Part shown: one piece after another, positions 1 to 9,530 of the stretch
How positions within the stretch are numbered: the first letter of the stretch is position 1
Layout: each line of letters opens with the position of its first letter
Assembly: GCF_014648815.1 (NCBI RefSeq)
Contig: NZ_BMRV01000004.1
Span: 186,001 to 250,000 of the forward strand
DNA length: 64,000 nucleotides
Direction of reading: 5' to 3'
From: Streptomyces flaveolus
GTDB lineage: Bacteria > Actinomycetota > Actinomycetes > Streptomycetales > Streptomycetaceae
The notes under the pieces: generated by a model
Told to the model about the DNA's origin: nothing
The model's input: the letters and a program-made list of their open reading frames with translations, nothing else
The model's database searches: none
Program-made: the position numbers and the translations under genes

Positions 1-25
1 CTGAAAGAAGCGTACGTTCCGAACC

Positions 26-934
26 ATGACGAAGGCAATCAGCGTCTCCGGACTCCACAAGTCGTTCGGCCGGACGCACGCGCTGGACGGCCTCGACCTG
101 GACGTCGAGGCCGGCGAGGTCCACGGCTTCCTCGGCCCGAACGGAGCCGGCAAGTCGACCACCATCCGCGTCCTGCTCGGCCTGCTGCGCGCCGACTCGG
201 GCGCCGCCCAGGTGCTCGGCCGGGATCCGTGGGCCGACGCCGTGGAGGCGCACCGCCGGATCGCCTACGTGCCCGGCGACGTGACGCTGTGGCGCAACCT
301 CTCCGGCGGCGAGGTCATCGACCTCTACGGACGGCTGCGCGGCGGCCTGGACACCCGGCGCCGGGCGGAACTGGTCGAGCGGTTCGAGCTGGACCCGACC
401 AAGAAGGGCCGGACGTACTCCAAGGGCAACCGGCAGAAGGTCGCGCTGGTCGCCGCCTTCGCCTCGGACGTGGACCTGCTGATCCTCGACGAGCCGACCA
501 GCGGTCTCGACCCGCTGATGGAGGAGGTCTTCCAGCGCTGCGTGGCCGAGGAACGGGAGCGCGGCCGGACGGTCCTGCTCTCCTCCCACATCCTCAGCGA
601 GGTCGAGGAGCTGTGCGACCGGGTCAGCATCATCCGCAAGGGGCGGACCGTGGAGAGCGGCTCGCTCGCCGACCTGCGCCATCTGACCCGGACCAGCGTG
701 ACCGCCGAACTCGCGGGCGCCCCGAACGGGCTGGCCCGTCTGCCGGGGGTGCACGACCTCGACGTCCAGGGCCGCCGGGTGCGGCTCCAGGTCGACACCG
801 ACAAGCTGGACGCGGTGCTCAGGGCCCTGAGCGCGTCCGGAGTCCGGTCGCTGACGTCGACGCCGCCGACGCTGGAGGAGCTGTTCCTGCGGCACTACCA
901 GGCCGGGGCCGCCGAGGAGGTGGCGACGCGATGA
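26..934 (+). CDS. ABC transporter ATP-binding protein (DrrA-like exporter)
   Basis: This is the 302-residue nucleotide-binding subunit of an ABC exporter. The Walker A motif GPNGAGKST lies near residues 38-46 and Walker [14 protein letters not shown] near 150. The signature stretch reads YSKGNRQKV instead of the usual LSGGQ, a variant known in actinobacterial DrrA-like subunits. An H-loop (SSH) follows. The C-terminal 70 residues look like the extra domain of DrrA-type ATPases. The stop overlaps the start of the permease gene by 4 bp (ATGA), so the two are translationally coupled. The family exports hydrophobic drugs or lipids; the substrate cannot be told from sequence. Its own promoter lies left of the window or in the first 25 bases. 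Confidence 0.93.
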   Translation: MTKAISVSGLHKSFGRTHALDGLDLDVEAGEVHGFLGPNGAGKSTTIRVLLGLLRADSGAAQVLGRDPWADAVEAHRRIAYVPGDVTLWRNLSGGEVIDLYGRLRGGLDTRRRAELVERFELDPTKKGRTYSKGNRQKVALVAAFASDVDLLILDEPTSGLDPLMEEVFQRCVAEERERGRTVLLSSHILSEVEELCDRVSIIRKGRTVESGSLADLRHLTRTSVTAELAGAPNGLARLPGVHDLDVQGRRVRLQVDTDKLDAVLRALSASGVRSLTSTPPTLEELFLRHYQAGAAEEVATR

Positions 935-2547
935 CCGCCACGGCCACGACGACGGCCTTCGCGGCCCGCACCGGCGGCTCCCGCCACCTGGCCGGCACCG
1001 GCACGCTGCTGCGCTTCGCCCTGCGCCGCGACCGGGTGATGATCCCCGTCTGGGTCGCGGTGAACGCGCTCATGGTGCTGTCCATGCCGGGCACCCTCGA
1101 GGGCCTGTACGGCACCGCGGCCGAACGTGCCGACCTGATGCGGCAGATGGAGACCAACTCCTCCCTGCGCGCGATGGTCGGCCCCGTCTTCGGCGACTCG
1201 CTCGGCGCCCTCACGGCCTGGCGCGTCGGCGTCTACGCCGCTGCCCTCGCGGCAGTCATGAGCCTCCTGGTCGTCGTCCGCCACACCCGCGACGAGGAGG
1301 AGAGCGGCCGGCAGGAACTCGTCGCGTCCGGAATGGTCGGCCGCCGCGCCCCGCTGACCGCGGCCCTGCTGACGGCGGCGGTCGCGAACGGGGCCCTGGC
1401 GGTCCTGCTGGTCGCCGGGCTGGCCGGGCAGGGGCCGGCCGGGGCGGTGGCCTTCGGGCTCGGTGTCGCGGGCGTCGGGATGGTCTTCGCCACGATGGCG
1501 GCCATCGTCGCCCAGCTGACGGAGAGCGCGCGGCCGGCGCGGGGCCTGACGGCGGGGGTCCTCGGGGCGGCGTTCGTCCTGCGCGCGGCGGGCGACTCGG
1601 CGAGGGACGACGGCTCGTCTGTCCTGACGTGGCTGTCGCCGCTGGGCTGGCAGACCGACCTGCGGGCCTTCGCCGCCGAGCGGTGGTGGGTGCTGCTGCT
1701 GCTCGCCGGCGCGGCCGTGGCGCAGGGCGTGGTGGCCTACGGGCTGGCCGGGCGGCGGGACCTCGGCATGAGCTTCCTGCCGACCCGGCCGGGCCCGGCC
1801 CACGGCCGGCTGGGCACGGCCGGCGCGCTGGCCTGGCGATTGCAGCGGGGCAGCGTGCTCGGCTGGAGCGTCGGCTTCCTCCTCGCCGGGGTCGTCTACG
1901 GCGGGATGACGGAGGGCGCGGCCGATCTGGTCGGCGACAACGATCAGGCCCGCGCGGTCATCGAGCGGATGGGCGGGCAGGCCGGGCTGACGGACGCGTT
2001 CGTGTCGGCGATGGTCGGGATGCTCGGGCTGATCGCCGCGCTGTACGTGGTGGCGTCGGTACTGCGGCTCAGCGGCGAGGAGACGTCCGGGAGGGCGGAG
2101 CCGGTGCTCGCGGGGGCCGTGGGCCGGCTGCGGTGGGCCGCCGGGCACCTGGTGATCGCCTTCGGCGGCGCGGTCGTGATCATGCTGCTCGCGGGGCTGG
2201 GTTTCGCCGTGGGGTACGGCAAGGACGCCGGGGCGATCCTGGGGGCGTGTCTCGTGCAGGTGCCCGCGGTGTGGGTGATCGGCGGGGCGGCGGTGCTGCT
2301 GCACGGGGTGCTGCCGCGGGGGGCGGTCGCGGCGTGGGGGGTCGCCGGGGCGGTGCTGCTGCTCGGGTGGGTCGGGCCCGCGCTGGACGTGCCCCAGACA
2401 GTGCTGGATGTGTCGCCGTTCGGGCATCTGCCGAAGGTGCCGGGTGGGGCGATGAGCTGGCCGCCGGTGCTGGTGCTGGTGCTGATCGCGGGCGTGCTGG
2501 TGGCGGTGGGGCTCGCGGGTCTGCGGCGCCGGGACGTCGTGGGGTGA
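931..2547 (+). CDS. ABC transporter permease (multi-TM)
   Basis: This 538-residue integral membrane protein begins at the ATG inside the ATGA overlap with the upstream ATPase gene; the longer open frame to its left is only ATPase sequence read in another frame. It has about 12 hydrophobic segments in two similar halves, with soluble stretches holding the conserved '[15 protein letters not shown]' and '[15 protein letters not shown]' motifs. These paired motifs mark the large exporter permeases (tetronasin/TipR-like ABC-2) of actinobacteria. With the ATPase it should form a complete membrane exporter, perhaps for a drug or antibiotic. The substrate is unknown. Confidence 0.88.
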   Translation: MTATATTTAFAARTGGSRHLAGTGTLLRFALRRDRVMIPVWVAVNALMVLSMPGTLEGLYGTAAERADLMRQMETNSSLRAMVGPVFGDSLGALTAWRVGVYAAALAAVMSLLVVVRHTRDEEESGRQELVASGMVGRRAPLTAALLTAAVANGALAVLLVAGLAGQGPAGAVAFGLGVAGVGMVFATMAAIVAQLTESARPARGLTAGVLGAAFVLRAAGDSARDDGSSVLTWLSPLGWQTDLRAFAAERWWVLLLLAGAAVAQGVVAYGLAGRRDLGMSFLPTRPGPAHGRLGTAGALAWRLQRGSVLGWSVGFLLAGVVYGGMTEGAADLVGDNDQARAVIERMGGQAGLTDAFVSAMVGMLGLIAALYVVASVLRLSGEETSGRAEPVLAGAVGRLRWAAGHLVIAFGGAVVIMLLAGLGFAVGYGKDAGAILGACLVQVPAVWVIGGAAVLLHGVLPRGAVAAWGVAGAVLLLGWVGPALDVPQTVLDVSPFGHLPKVPGGAMSWPPVLVLVLIAGVLVAVGLAGLRRRDVVG

Positions 2548-2904
2548 CCGTCCGCCGGGGCTGGGCGGGGGGTGGGTGCGCGGGCCGGCGCTCGCCGGGT
2601 GCCGGGTGCCGCCGCGCCCACCCGTGCCCCTGTCGTGGCGTGACCGCCCGTCGGAGCTGGGCGGGGGGCTGCGGGCCGGCGCTCGCCGGGTGCCGCCGCG
2701 CCCACCCGTGCCGCCCTGCGGCACGATTGCCCGCGGCTGGGGTGGCCCGGGCGGCCGGGCGGCGGGCGGCCGGGCGGCCAGGGCGCCGGGGCGGCTGAGT
2801 GGCCGGAGTGGCCGCGGCGCCAGAGCCCCGGGGCGGCGGGGGCGACCGGGGCGGCTGGGCAACCGGGGCGCTGAGGCGGCTGGGCGCCGGGGCGCTGGGG
2901 TGGG
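2548..2904. repeat. Intergenic repeat region: two tandem copies of a Streptomyces-type GC-rich element
   Basis: There is no gene in these 357 bases. Two adjacent copies of a roughly 95-100 bp element are visible, at about 2545-2640 and 2641-2742. Both begin TGACCG, continue with CTGGGCGGGG, and share GGGCCGGCGCTCGCCGGGTG and CCGCCGCGCCCACCCGTGCC. The second copy ends in a hairpin. From 2743 to 2904 the DNA is a run of imperfect GGGGCGGCTGGG / GGCCGGGCGGC units. I recall the first element as a common dispersed intergenic sequence in Streptomyces, but could not check this here. Confidence 0.6.
2707..2725. terminator. Hairpin in the second intergenic repeat copy, possible terminator
   Basis: CGTGCCGC and GCGGCACG form a perfect 8-bp stem with a 3-nt loop between the convergent permease and P450 genes. 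No U-tract follows, as is usual in Streptomyces. Confidence 0.5.
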
Positions 2905-4110
2905 TTATGCGGTTACGTGCAGGGATTCCAAGCCGCGCATGACGAAGTTCGGCTTGCGCTTCGGTTCCTCGGGCAGGGTGAGCGCCGGGGCCTGCTTCAG
3001 CAGGGCGTTCATCGAGGCCGCCAGTTCGATGCGGGCCAAGGGGGCGCCGATGCAGTAGTGGATGCCCGCGCTGAAGGAGATGTGGGGGTTGTCGCGGCGG
3101 GTCAGGTCCAGGCGGTCCGGGGCGGTGAAGACGGCCGGGTCGTGGTTGGCGGAGCCGAACAGCATCGCGACCTCCGCGCCGCGCGGGATCGTCGTCCCGT
3201 CGATCTCGATGTCGTCCAGCACCCAGCGTTCGAAGAGCTGGAGCGGGGTGTCGTAGCGCATCAGCTCCTCCACGGCGGAGGGGATCAGCGAGTGGTCCGC
3301 GCGCAGGGCGGCCAGCTGGTCCGGGTTGCGGAACAGGGCCAGCCAGCCGTTGGTCGTCGCGTTGACCGTGGCCTCGTGGCCCGCGTTCAGGAGCAGGACG
3401 CAGGTCGAGATCATCTCCTGCTCGGTGAGGCGGTCGTCGTCCTCGTCGTGCGCCGCGATCAGTCCCGAGACCAGGTCGTCGCCCGGCTCCTCGCGGCGGG
3501 CGGCGATCAGTCTCCGCAGGTAGTCGGAGAAGTCGAGCGACGCGCGGACCGCCTTCGCCGCCGTCTCCTCGGACGGGTTCAGCTCGTACATGCCGCAGAT
3601 GTCCGCCGACCAGGGGCGCAGGGGCGCACGATCGGACTCGGGGATGCCCAGCATCTCGGCGATCACGGCGACCGGCAGGGGTTCGGCCACGTCCGTCAGC
3701 AGGTCGCCGCCGCCCGCCGCCACCAGCCGGGCCACCAGGTCGTCGGCCAGCCCGTGCACGTAGGGCCGCAGCCGCTCCACCGTGCGCGGGGTGAACGCCT
3801 TGGACACCAGTCGCCGGATACGGGTGTGGTCCGGCGGCTCCAGGTCGAGCATGCCGTGGTCGTTGAGCGTGTGGAAGGGCTCGTGTTCCGGCGGGGGCGG
3901 CGTGCGGCCGAAGTCCTCGTGGGTGAAGCGGTGCAGGTAGGTGCGGCCCAGCCGGCGGTCGCGCAGCAGCGCCGAGACGTCCGCGTGGTGCGGGACCAGC
4001 CACTGGTCGGTGGGCTCGTAGTAGTGCACGCGTCCCCGGGCCCGCAGCTCGGCGAAGGCGGGGTAGGGGTCGGCGACGAAGTCCGCGTCCCACGGGTCGA
4101 AGGCTGCCAT
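2905..4110 (-). CDS. Cytochrome P450, CYP107-like
   Basis: This complete bacterial class I P450 has 401 residues. The visible signatures are the I-helix oxygen-binding motif AGHEAT near residue 240, the K-helix ExxR as EELMR near 277, and the haem loop FSAGIHYCIGAPLAR with the cysteine ligand near residue 350. It is soluble and needs a ferredoxin and reductase encoded elsewhere. The gene order (P450 followed by the two tandem two-component systems) matches the locus of CYP107U1 of S. coelicolor as I remember it. The natural substrate is unknown. The start is the ATG before the PYPAF region; no strong ribosome site is visible. It stands alone, convergent with the ABC operon. Confidence 0.93.
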   Translation of the reverse strand: MAAFDPWDADFVADPYPAFAELRARGRVHYYEPTDQWLVPHHADVSALLRDRRLGRTYLHRFTHEDFGRTPPPPEHEPFHTLNDHGMLDLEPPDHTRIRRLVSKAFTPRTVERLRPYVHGLADDLVARLVAAGGGDLLTDVAEPLPVAVIAEMLGIPESDRAPLRPWSADICGMYELNPSEETAAKAVRASLDFSDYLRRLIAARREEPGDDLVSGLIAAHDEDDDRLTEQEMISTCVLLLNAGHEATVNATTNGWLALFRNPDQLAALRADHSLIPSAVEELMRYDTPLQLFERWVLDDIEIDGTTIPRGAEVAMLFGSANHDPAVFTAPDRLDLTRRDNPHISFSAGIHYCIGAPLARIELAASMNALLKQAPALTLPEEPKRKPNFVMRGLESLHVTA

Positions 4111-4156
4111 GGCCGGACGCTAGCGCGGCCGGACCGCCACTGACCAGGGCCGCCGG

Positions 4157-4831
4157 TCAGCCCGGCGTCACCAGGCGGGCCTCGTAGGCGAAGACCGCCG
4201 CCTGGGTGCGGTCCCTGAGGCCCAGTTTCACCAGGATCCGGCTGACGTGGGTCTTGATCGTCGACTCGGCGACCACCAGGTTCCCGGCGATCTCCGCGTT
4301 GGACAGGCCCTGCGCGATCAGCACCAGCACCTCCGTCTCCCGCTCGGTCAGATCGCCGTACGCCGCGTGCGCCGACGGCATCGGGCGGGGGCCGTCGGAC
4401 AGCTTGGAGAACTCGGTGATCAGGCGCTTGGTGACCGAGGGGGCGAGGAGTGCCTCACCGGCGGCCACCACCCTCACGCCGTCGGCGAGTTGGCGGGCGG
4501 AGGCGTCCTTGAGGAGGAAGCCGGAGGCGCCCGCGCGCAGCGCCTGGTACACGTACTCGTCCAGGTCGAAGGTGGTCAGCACGAGCACCTTCGCCGCGCC
4601 GTCCGCGGCGATGATCTGCCGGGTCGCCTCGATGCCGTTCAGCTCGGGCATGCGGATGTCCATCAGGACGACGTCCGGGGCGAGTTCGCGGACCTTCTCG
4701 ACCGCGTCCCGGCCGTTGACCGCCTCGCCGGCGACCTCGATGTCCGGCATCGCGTTCAGCAGGACCGAGAAGCCCTCGCGCACCATCATCTGGTCGTCGG
4801 CGATCAGGACCCGGATCGTGCGGCCGGTCAT
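4157..4831 (-). CDS. NarL/LuxR-family response regulator (system 1)
   Basis: This 224-residue DNA-binding response regulator has a receiver domain with the acidic pocket ADD at residues 11-13, the phospho-acceptor Asp58 in VLMDIRMPE and a conserved lysine in FLLKD. A LuxR-type helix-turn-helix follows (LTERETEVLVLIAQGLSNAEI). The stop of the upstream kinase gene overlaps its start by 4 bp, so the pair is coupled. It is roughly three-quarters identical by eye to the regulator at 6264-6950, which indicates a local duplication. Target genes are not evident. Confidence 0.93.
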   Translation of the reverse strand: MTGRTIRVLIADDQMMVREGFSVLLNAMPDIEVAGEAVNGRDAVEKVRELAPDVVLMDIRMPELNGIEATRQIIAADGAAKVLVLTTFDLDEYVYQALRAGASGFLLKDASARQLADGVRVVAAGEALLAPSVTKRLITEFSKLSDGPRPMPSAHAAYGDLTERETEVLVLIAQGLSNAEIAGNLVVAESTIKTHVSRILVKLGLRDRTQAAVFAYEARLVTPG

Positions 4832-6171
4832 GCGTCCCCTTCGCTCACGGTGGTGACCGGCAGGAACACCGCCACCTCGTACCCGCCGTCGTCGGCCTGG
4901 CCGGCCGTCATCTCGCCGTTCAGCATCGACACCCGCTCCCGCATGCCGGTGATGCCGTGCCCGGCGCCGGGCGAGGGCTTGACCAGGGACGGTTCGGGCA
5001 TCGGGCCGTTGACGATCCTGAGGCCCAGGCCGCCCAGGACGTAGGAGACCTCGACGCGTGCGGCGGCGCCGGGCGCGTGCCGCAGGGTGTTGCTGAGCGC
5101 CTCCTGCACGATCCGGTACGCCGACAGCTCCACGCCGGGCGGCAGTTCGCGCACCGCGCCGGTCACCGCCTTGTCCACGGTGAGGCCCGCGTCGCGCACG
5201 TTGGCGAGCAGCGCGTCCAGGTCGGCGAGCGTGGGCTGCGGGGCGTCCGGCGCCTCGTAGTCCTCGGCGCGGACGACACCGAGGACCCGGCGCAGCTCGG
5301 TGAGCGCCGCCACGGCGTTCTCCCGGATGGTGGCGAAGGCCCGCTCCAGCTCCGGGGGCGGGTTCTCCACCCGGTAGGGCGCGGCCTCGGCCTGGATGGC
5401 GACCACCGACATGTGGTGGGCGACCACGTCGTGCAGCTCGCGGGCGATGGTGGTGCGCTCCTCCAGCAGGGTGCGCCGGGACCGCTCGTGCGCGGTGACC
5501 GTGCGCTGCGCGGTCACCTCCTGCCGGGCCTCGCGGCGGACGTGCCGGACGGCGACCATCAGCAGGGCCAGGGCGGACAGGACCAGCATGGGCGCGGAGG
5601 TGTTGAACTCGCCGTCACCGATCAGGGTCTCCACGAGGAAGGCGTAGGCGGCGGTGAGAGCCCACATCCACGCGGCCGTGCGGGGCCGGGTGCGTATCGC
5701 CACGATCACCAGCACCGTCAGATGGCAGAGGAAGGCGCCGGGCTGCCACGGCCATTCGCCCAGGCTGCCGCTCAGGATCGCGACCACCGGTGTCGCCGCC
5801 ATCGACATCCAGAAGGCGCCGACCGGCCGGACCAGCGTGGCCAGCACCGGCGCCGCACACACCAGCCCGCTCACCAGGGCCACCGGCCCGCCCATGGTGC
5901 CCGCGGCGACGGAACCGCCGAACAACGCGATCACGGCGAGGGTCACCACCACCGCGTGCGGCAGGCGGGCGGCGTAGGACCGCGGCTTTCCGGAGAGCCG
6001 GCGGGTCAGCGGGCCGTCCGTCGCCATGAGCGGCAGCGGACGGCAGGCGAACGCGTCGTGGAACAGGTCCTGGCGCAGTCCGCCCAGGGCGTCCATGGCC
6101 AGCCGGTACTCCGGGCTGCGCGTGCCGCCGCTCCCGGAGGGGGCGGTCCGCGTCTGAGTCGTCTCGGTCAC
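4828..6171 (-). CDS. Sensor histidine kinase (system 1)
   Basis: This 447-residue membrane kinase of the HisKA_3 (NarX/DesK-like) class has about six membrane segments in residues 65-210 and no large extracellular domain, so it probably senses the membrane or a small molecule. The dimerisation/phospho-acceptor motif [11 protein letters not shown] places the histidine at 247. The HATPase region has ALSNTLRHAP and the G-box GHGITGMRERV. It is co-transcribed with the downstream response regulator through an ATGA overlap. Confidence 0.93.
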   Translation of the reverse strand: MTETTQTRTAPSGSGGTRSPEYRLAMDALGGLRQDLFHDAFACRPLPLMATDGPLTRRLSGKPRSYAARLPHAVVVTLAVIALFGGSVAAGTMGGPVALVSGLVCAAPVLATLVRPVGAFWMSMAATPVVAILSGSLGEWPWQPGAFLCHLTVLVIVAIRTRPRTAAWMWALTAAYAFLVETLIGDGEFNTSAPMLVLSALALLMVAVRHVRREARQEVTAQRTVTAHERSRRTLLEERTTIARELHDVVAHHMSVVAIQAEAAPYRVENPPPELERAFATIRENAVAALTELRRVLGVVRAEDYEAPDAPQPTLADLDALLANVRDAGLTVDKAVTGAVRELPPGVELSAYRIVQEALSNTLRHAPGAAARVEVSYVLGGLGLRIVNGPMPEPSLVKPSPGAGHGITGMRERVSMLNGEMTAGQADDGGYEVAVFLPVTTVSEGDA

Positions 6172-6263
6172 CCTGGCAACGGTAGGCGCAGCCGGGGGCG
6201 CGGTCGTCAGCAGTGAGAAGGGTCCTGCGGCGTCCGTCTCAAGTACTACGGGACCCGCCCCGC

Positions 6264-6950
6264 TCAGTACCCGGAGGGCCGCACCAGCCCCGACTCGTAC
6301 GCGAACACCGCCGCCTGCGTCCGGTCCCTGAGCCCCAGCTTCACCAGGATCCGGCCCACGTGCGTCTTCACCGTCTGCTCGGCGACGACCAGCCGGGTGG
6401 CGATCTCCGCGTTCGACAGGCCCTGCGCGATCAGGGCCAGCACCTCCGTCTCCCGCTCGGTCAGGCCGCCGACCCTTTCCTTCAGCGGGGCCCGGGGTCC
6501 CTCGCGCAGCCGGGAGAACTCGGTGAGCAGCCGCCGGGTGATGCCGGGCGCGAGCAGCGCGTCCCCGGCCGCCACCACCCGGACCGCCTCGGCGAGCTGG
6601 TCGGCCGACGCGTCCTTCAGGAGGAACCCGGACGCGCCGGCCCGCAGCGCCTCGTACACGTACTCGTCCAGGTCGAAGGTGGTCAGCACGAGCACCCTGA
6701 TCTGCGGGGTCGCCCCGGTGATCCGGCGGGTGGCCTCGATGCCGCCCAGCTCGGGCATGCGGATGTCCATCAGGACGACGTCGGGCGCGAGCTCGGCGAC
6801 CTTGGCCACGGCGTCCAGGCCGTCGACGGCCTGCCCGACCACCTCGATGTCGGGCTGGGTGTTGAGCAGCACGGTGAAGCCCTGCCGGACCATCTGCTGG
6901 TCGTCGGCGATCAGTACGCGGATCACTCGGCCGTCGCTGCCGGTCGTCAT
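6264..6950 (-). CDS. NarL/LuxR-family response regulator (system 2)
   Basis: This 228-residue regulator starts at the ATG that overlaps the kinase stop by 4 bp; the longer open frame upstream is only kinase sequence in another frame. The receiver has ADD at 15-17, Asp62 in VLMDIRMPE and FLLKD. The LuxR helix-turn-helix contains LTERETEVLALIAQGLSNAEI. It is closely similar to the regulator at 4157-4831, consistent with tandem duplication of the whole two-component operon. Confidence 0.93.
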   Translation of the reverse strand: MTTGSDGRVIRVLIADDQQMVRQGFTVLLNTQPDIEVVGQAVDGLDAVAKVAELAPDVVLMDIRMPELGGIEATRRITGATPQIRVLVLTTFDLDEYVYEALRAGASGFLLKDASADQLAEAVRVVAAGDALLAPGITRRLLTEFSRLREGPRAPLKERVGGLTERETEVLALIAQGLSNAEIATRLVVAEQTVKTHVGRILVKLGLRDRTQAAVFAYESGLVRPSGY

Positions 6951-8287
6951 GGGGTGTCGTCCTCGGTGGAGTGGTCGGTGGAGTGGCGGGCGGAGAGGTC
7001 GGTCGCGTGGTCGGGACCGTCGGCCGGCAGGAAAGCGGCCACCCGGTAGCCGCCGTCCGGCAGCCGCTCGGCCTTCAGGGTGCCGTCGAGCATCGCCACC
7101 CGCTCCCGCATGCCGAGCAGCCCGTGCCCCGCCCCCTGCGACGGCGCCGGGGCCCGCGTGGGCCGGGTGTTGGAGACGTCGACGCGCAGCCCGGCCGGGA
7201 GATGCGTGAGGCGGACCCGGGCGGTCGCGCCGGGCGCGTGCCGCAGGACGTTGCTGAGCGCCTCCTGCACGATCCGGTACGCCGACAGCTCCACGCCGGG
7301 CGGCAGCGGCCGGCGCCGGCCGTCCTGCTCGACGGTCACCGTCAGTCCGGCGGCCCGGGTGTTCTCCACCAGCGCGTCGAGCCGGTCGAGGGTGGGCTGC
7401 GGGGCGTGCGGGGCGGTGCCGCTGCGGTCGGGCGTCGTCCCGGGGACGTCGGGGTCCTCGGAGCGCAGCACGCCGAGGACGCGGCGCAGTTCGGTCAGCG
7501 CCTCCAGTGCGTTCTCCCGGATGCCCGCGAGGTTCTCCTTCAGCTCGTCCGGCGGGTTCTCGACGAGGTGGGGGGCGACCTGGGCCTGGATGGAGATGAC
7601 GGACATGTGGTGGGCGACGACGTCGTGGAGCTCGCGCGCGATGCGGCTGCGCTCCTCCAAGAGGGTGCGCCGGGCGCGTTCCTCGGCGGTGAGCGTGGTC
7701 TGCTCCGCGAGTTGCGTGCGGGCCTCGCGGCGGCCGCGCAGGGCGACGCCGAGCACCGCGACGACCGCGAAGAGGATGACGGCGAGCCGGCCGGTCGGCT
7801 GGTAGTTCACCGCTCCCACCGCGCCCTGCACGACCGAGGTGGCCAGCGCGCTGAGGGCCAGCGTCTCCATGGTCACCCGGGTCCGCACCCGCAGGGCGAG
7901 CAGCAGCAGGACGAACATGTGCCCGATGATCCCGGCGGCCGACCAGGGCCAGGTGAACTGGACACCGTTCGCGATCATCTCGGCCCGCACCGCGAAGGCC
8001 CCCACCAGCATGGCGGCCATGGACAGCCACCACGCCGGGACCGGCCGCCACAGAGCGAGGGCCATCGCGCCGCTCTGGCCGAGGGCGATCAGGAAGGCGA
8101 GTCCTCCGCCGAGTCCGCCGTTGTCACCGAGCTGCGCCGCGTCGCCGAGCAGCACGCCGAACGCGGCCAGCCAGACGATCCCGTGCGGGAACCAGCGCAG
8201 CCACACCGAGGGCGGCAGGGGATCCACCCGCGCGGTCCACAGGTCGTCGCGCAGTACCCCCAGCCAACGCGTGCCGATCGCCCGCAT
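6947..8287 (-). CDS. Sensor histidine kinase (system 2)
   Basis: This 446-residue HisKA_3 kinase has several membrane segments in residues 33-190, His221 in [12 protein letters not shown], and the HATPase motifs ALSNVLRHAP and GHGLLGMRERV. I chose the start at 8287 because GGGGGGAG lies just upstream. The open frame runs back to 8332, but that would overlap the acyltransferase stop. It pairs with the regulator at 6264-6950. The paralogy with system 1 covers both kinase and regulator. Confidence 0.9.
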   Translation of the reverse strand: MRAIGTRWLGVLRDDLWTARVDPLPPSVWLRWFPHGIVWLAAFGVLLGDAAQLGDNGGLGGGLAFLIALGQSGAMALALWRPVPAWWLSMAAMLVGAFAVRAEMIANGVQFTWPWSAAGIIGHMFVLLLLALRVRTRVTMETLALSALATSVVQGAVGAVNYQPTGRLAVILFAVVAVLGVALRGRREARTQLAEQTTLTAEERARRTLLEERSRIARELHDVVAHHMSVISIQAQVAPHLVENPPDELKENLAGIRENALEALTELRRVLGVLRSEDPDVPGTTPDRSGTAPHAPQPTLDRLDALVENTRAAGLTVTVEQDGRRRPLPPGVELSAYRIVQEALSNVLRHAPGATARVRLTHLPAGLRVDVSNTRPTRAPAPSQGAGHGLLGMRERVAMLDGTLKAERLPDGGYRVAAFLPADGPDHATDLSARHSTDHSTEDDTP

Positions 8288-8315
8288 GCTCCCCCCTGGC
8301 ATCACACCGCCCAGC

Positions 8316-9530
8316 CTAGACATGCCGCACACCCTTCGTCGTCGCCCCTGTCCGCGGGCGGTGGGTGCGGACGACCCGTGAGCGGCGGCGGTCGTCGCCG
8401 CGCTCGAAGCGGTGGAACGCCGCCCAGCACAGGCCCAGGAGCAGGGCGAACACCGGCAGCCAGACGAGCCGGGCCGCGACCCAGTCCGGTCCGTCGGGGA
8501 GCGTGTGCAGTCCGGGCAGGCGGCCCGCGAGGAGGCCGGTGGCGGTGGTCGCCATCATGGCCGTCTGGTGCCACAGGAAGATCGTCATCGCGAAGAGGTT
8601 GACCAGCGCCACCGCCGCCCAGGCCACCGGCCGCCGCAGCGCGCGGCGCAGCCGCTCGCGCAGCAGCAGGGCGAGGCCGCACTGGGCCAGGCCGAAGGTC
8701 ACCGCGGCCAGCGTCGGCGGGTTGAGGTTCGAGACGGCGGCGCCGGGGACGCCGACCATGGACGCCGGGTAGCCCGCCCAGGCGACGAGCGCCGCGGTCG
8801 CCGCCGTACCGCCGGTGAGCAGGACCCAGCCCGCCCTGCGGTGCTCCAGCTCCCCGCGGCTCCAGGCGGCGCCGAGGGTGTACGGCACCGTCCAGCCCGC
8901 GGCGAGGTTGATCCAGCCGAGCCAGGAGGGCCCGCCGAGGCCGAAGCGCAGCAGGTCGACGTGGAGGACGACGGCCAGCGGCCACAGCGGGTGCAACCGG
9001 GCCAGCAGGGGCGTCGCCGCGGTCAGCGCGGCGAAGACCAGCAGGAACCACAGCGGGGACAGGGCCAGTTTGACCAGCGTGCGCACGGTCCCGTGGTCGG
9101 CGCCGGTCAGGAACAGCAGGACCGCGGTCACCGTCCACAGGGCGAGGACGGCCACGACCGGCCGGAACAGCCGGCCCAGCCGGGCGGCCAGCCACCGCCG
9201 GTACGGTGTGCCCCGGTCACGGGCCGTGGCCCAGCCACGGGTGGCCACGTGCCCGCCGACCAGGAAGAACACCGCGAGGGTCTGGAAGGTCCAGGAGACC
9301 GGGGCCAGCCAGGGCATGTGCTGCAGGGGACTGGCGGTGTGCAGGCCGCCGCCGTCGGAGACCAGGGCCGTCACCAGCCAGTGGCCGAGGACGACGCCGA
9401 GGATGGCGAAGGCGCGCAGCGCGTCGACCGCGCGGTCCCTGGAGGCGGGCGTCGCCGCGTCGATCCGGGCGGCGGTGTGCCGCAGGGCGTTCAGGGCACC
9501 GGTCCCGGCCGGCCGCCTCACGTCAGTCAC
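8316..9530 (-). CDS. Membrane acyltransferase (acyltransferase 3, OafA/YrhL type)
   Basis: This 404-residue protein starts with GTG. The N-terminal signature RAVDALRAFAILGVVLGHW, with its catalytic-type histidine, is followed by about ten membrane helices, the layout of the acyltransferase 3 family that moves acetyl or other acyl groups onto sugars or lipids at the membrane. The start overlaps the stop of the upstream DUF1023 gene by 8 bp, so the two form an operon. The acceptor is unknown. The kinase gene of system 2 lies 28 bp downstream, so read-through is possible. Confidence 0.85.
   Translation of the reverse strand: MTDVRRPAGTGALNALRHTAARIDAATPASRDRAVDALRAFAILGVVLGHWLVTALVSDGGGLHTASPLQHMPWLAPVSWTFQTLAVFFLVGGHVATRGWATARDRGTPYRRWLAARLGRLFRPVVAVLALWTVTAVLLFLTGADHGTVRTLVKLALSPLWFLLVFAALTAATPLLARLHPLWPLAVVLHVDLLRFGLGGPSWLGWINLAAGWTVPYTLGAAWSRGELEHRRAGWVLLTGGTAATAALVAWAGYPASMVGVPGAAVSNLNPPTLAAVTFGLAQCGLALLLRERLRRALRRPVAWAAVALVNLFAMTIFLWHQTAMMATTATGLLAGRLPGLHTLPDGPDWVAARLVWLPVFALLLGLCWAAFHRFERGDDRRRSRVVRTHRPRTGATTKGVRHV

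Noticed and set aside
229-930. Long plus-strand frame preceding the permease start
   Set aside because: It is the ATPase gene in another phase; the permease start is fixed by the ATGA overlap at 931.
895-2862. 655-codon minus-strand frame opposite the permease
   Set aside because: High-GC shadow with Arg/Pro/His-rich low-complexity translation; the plus strand encodes a clear membrane protein.
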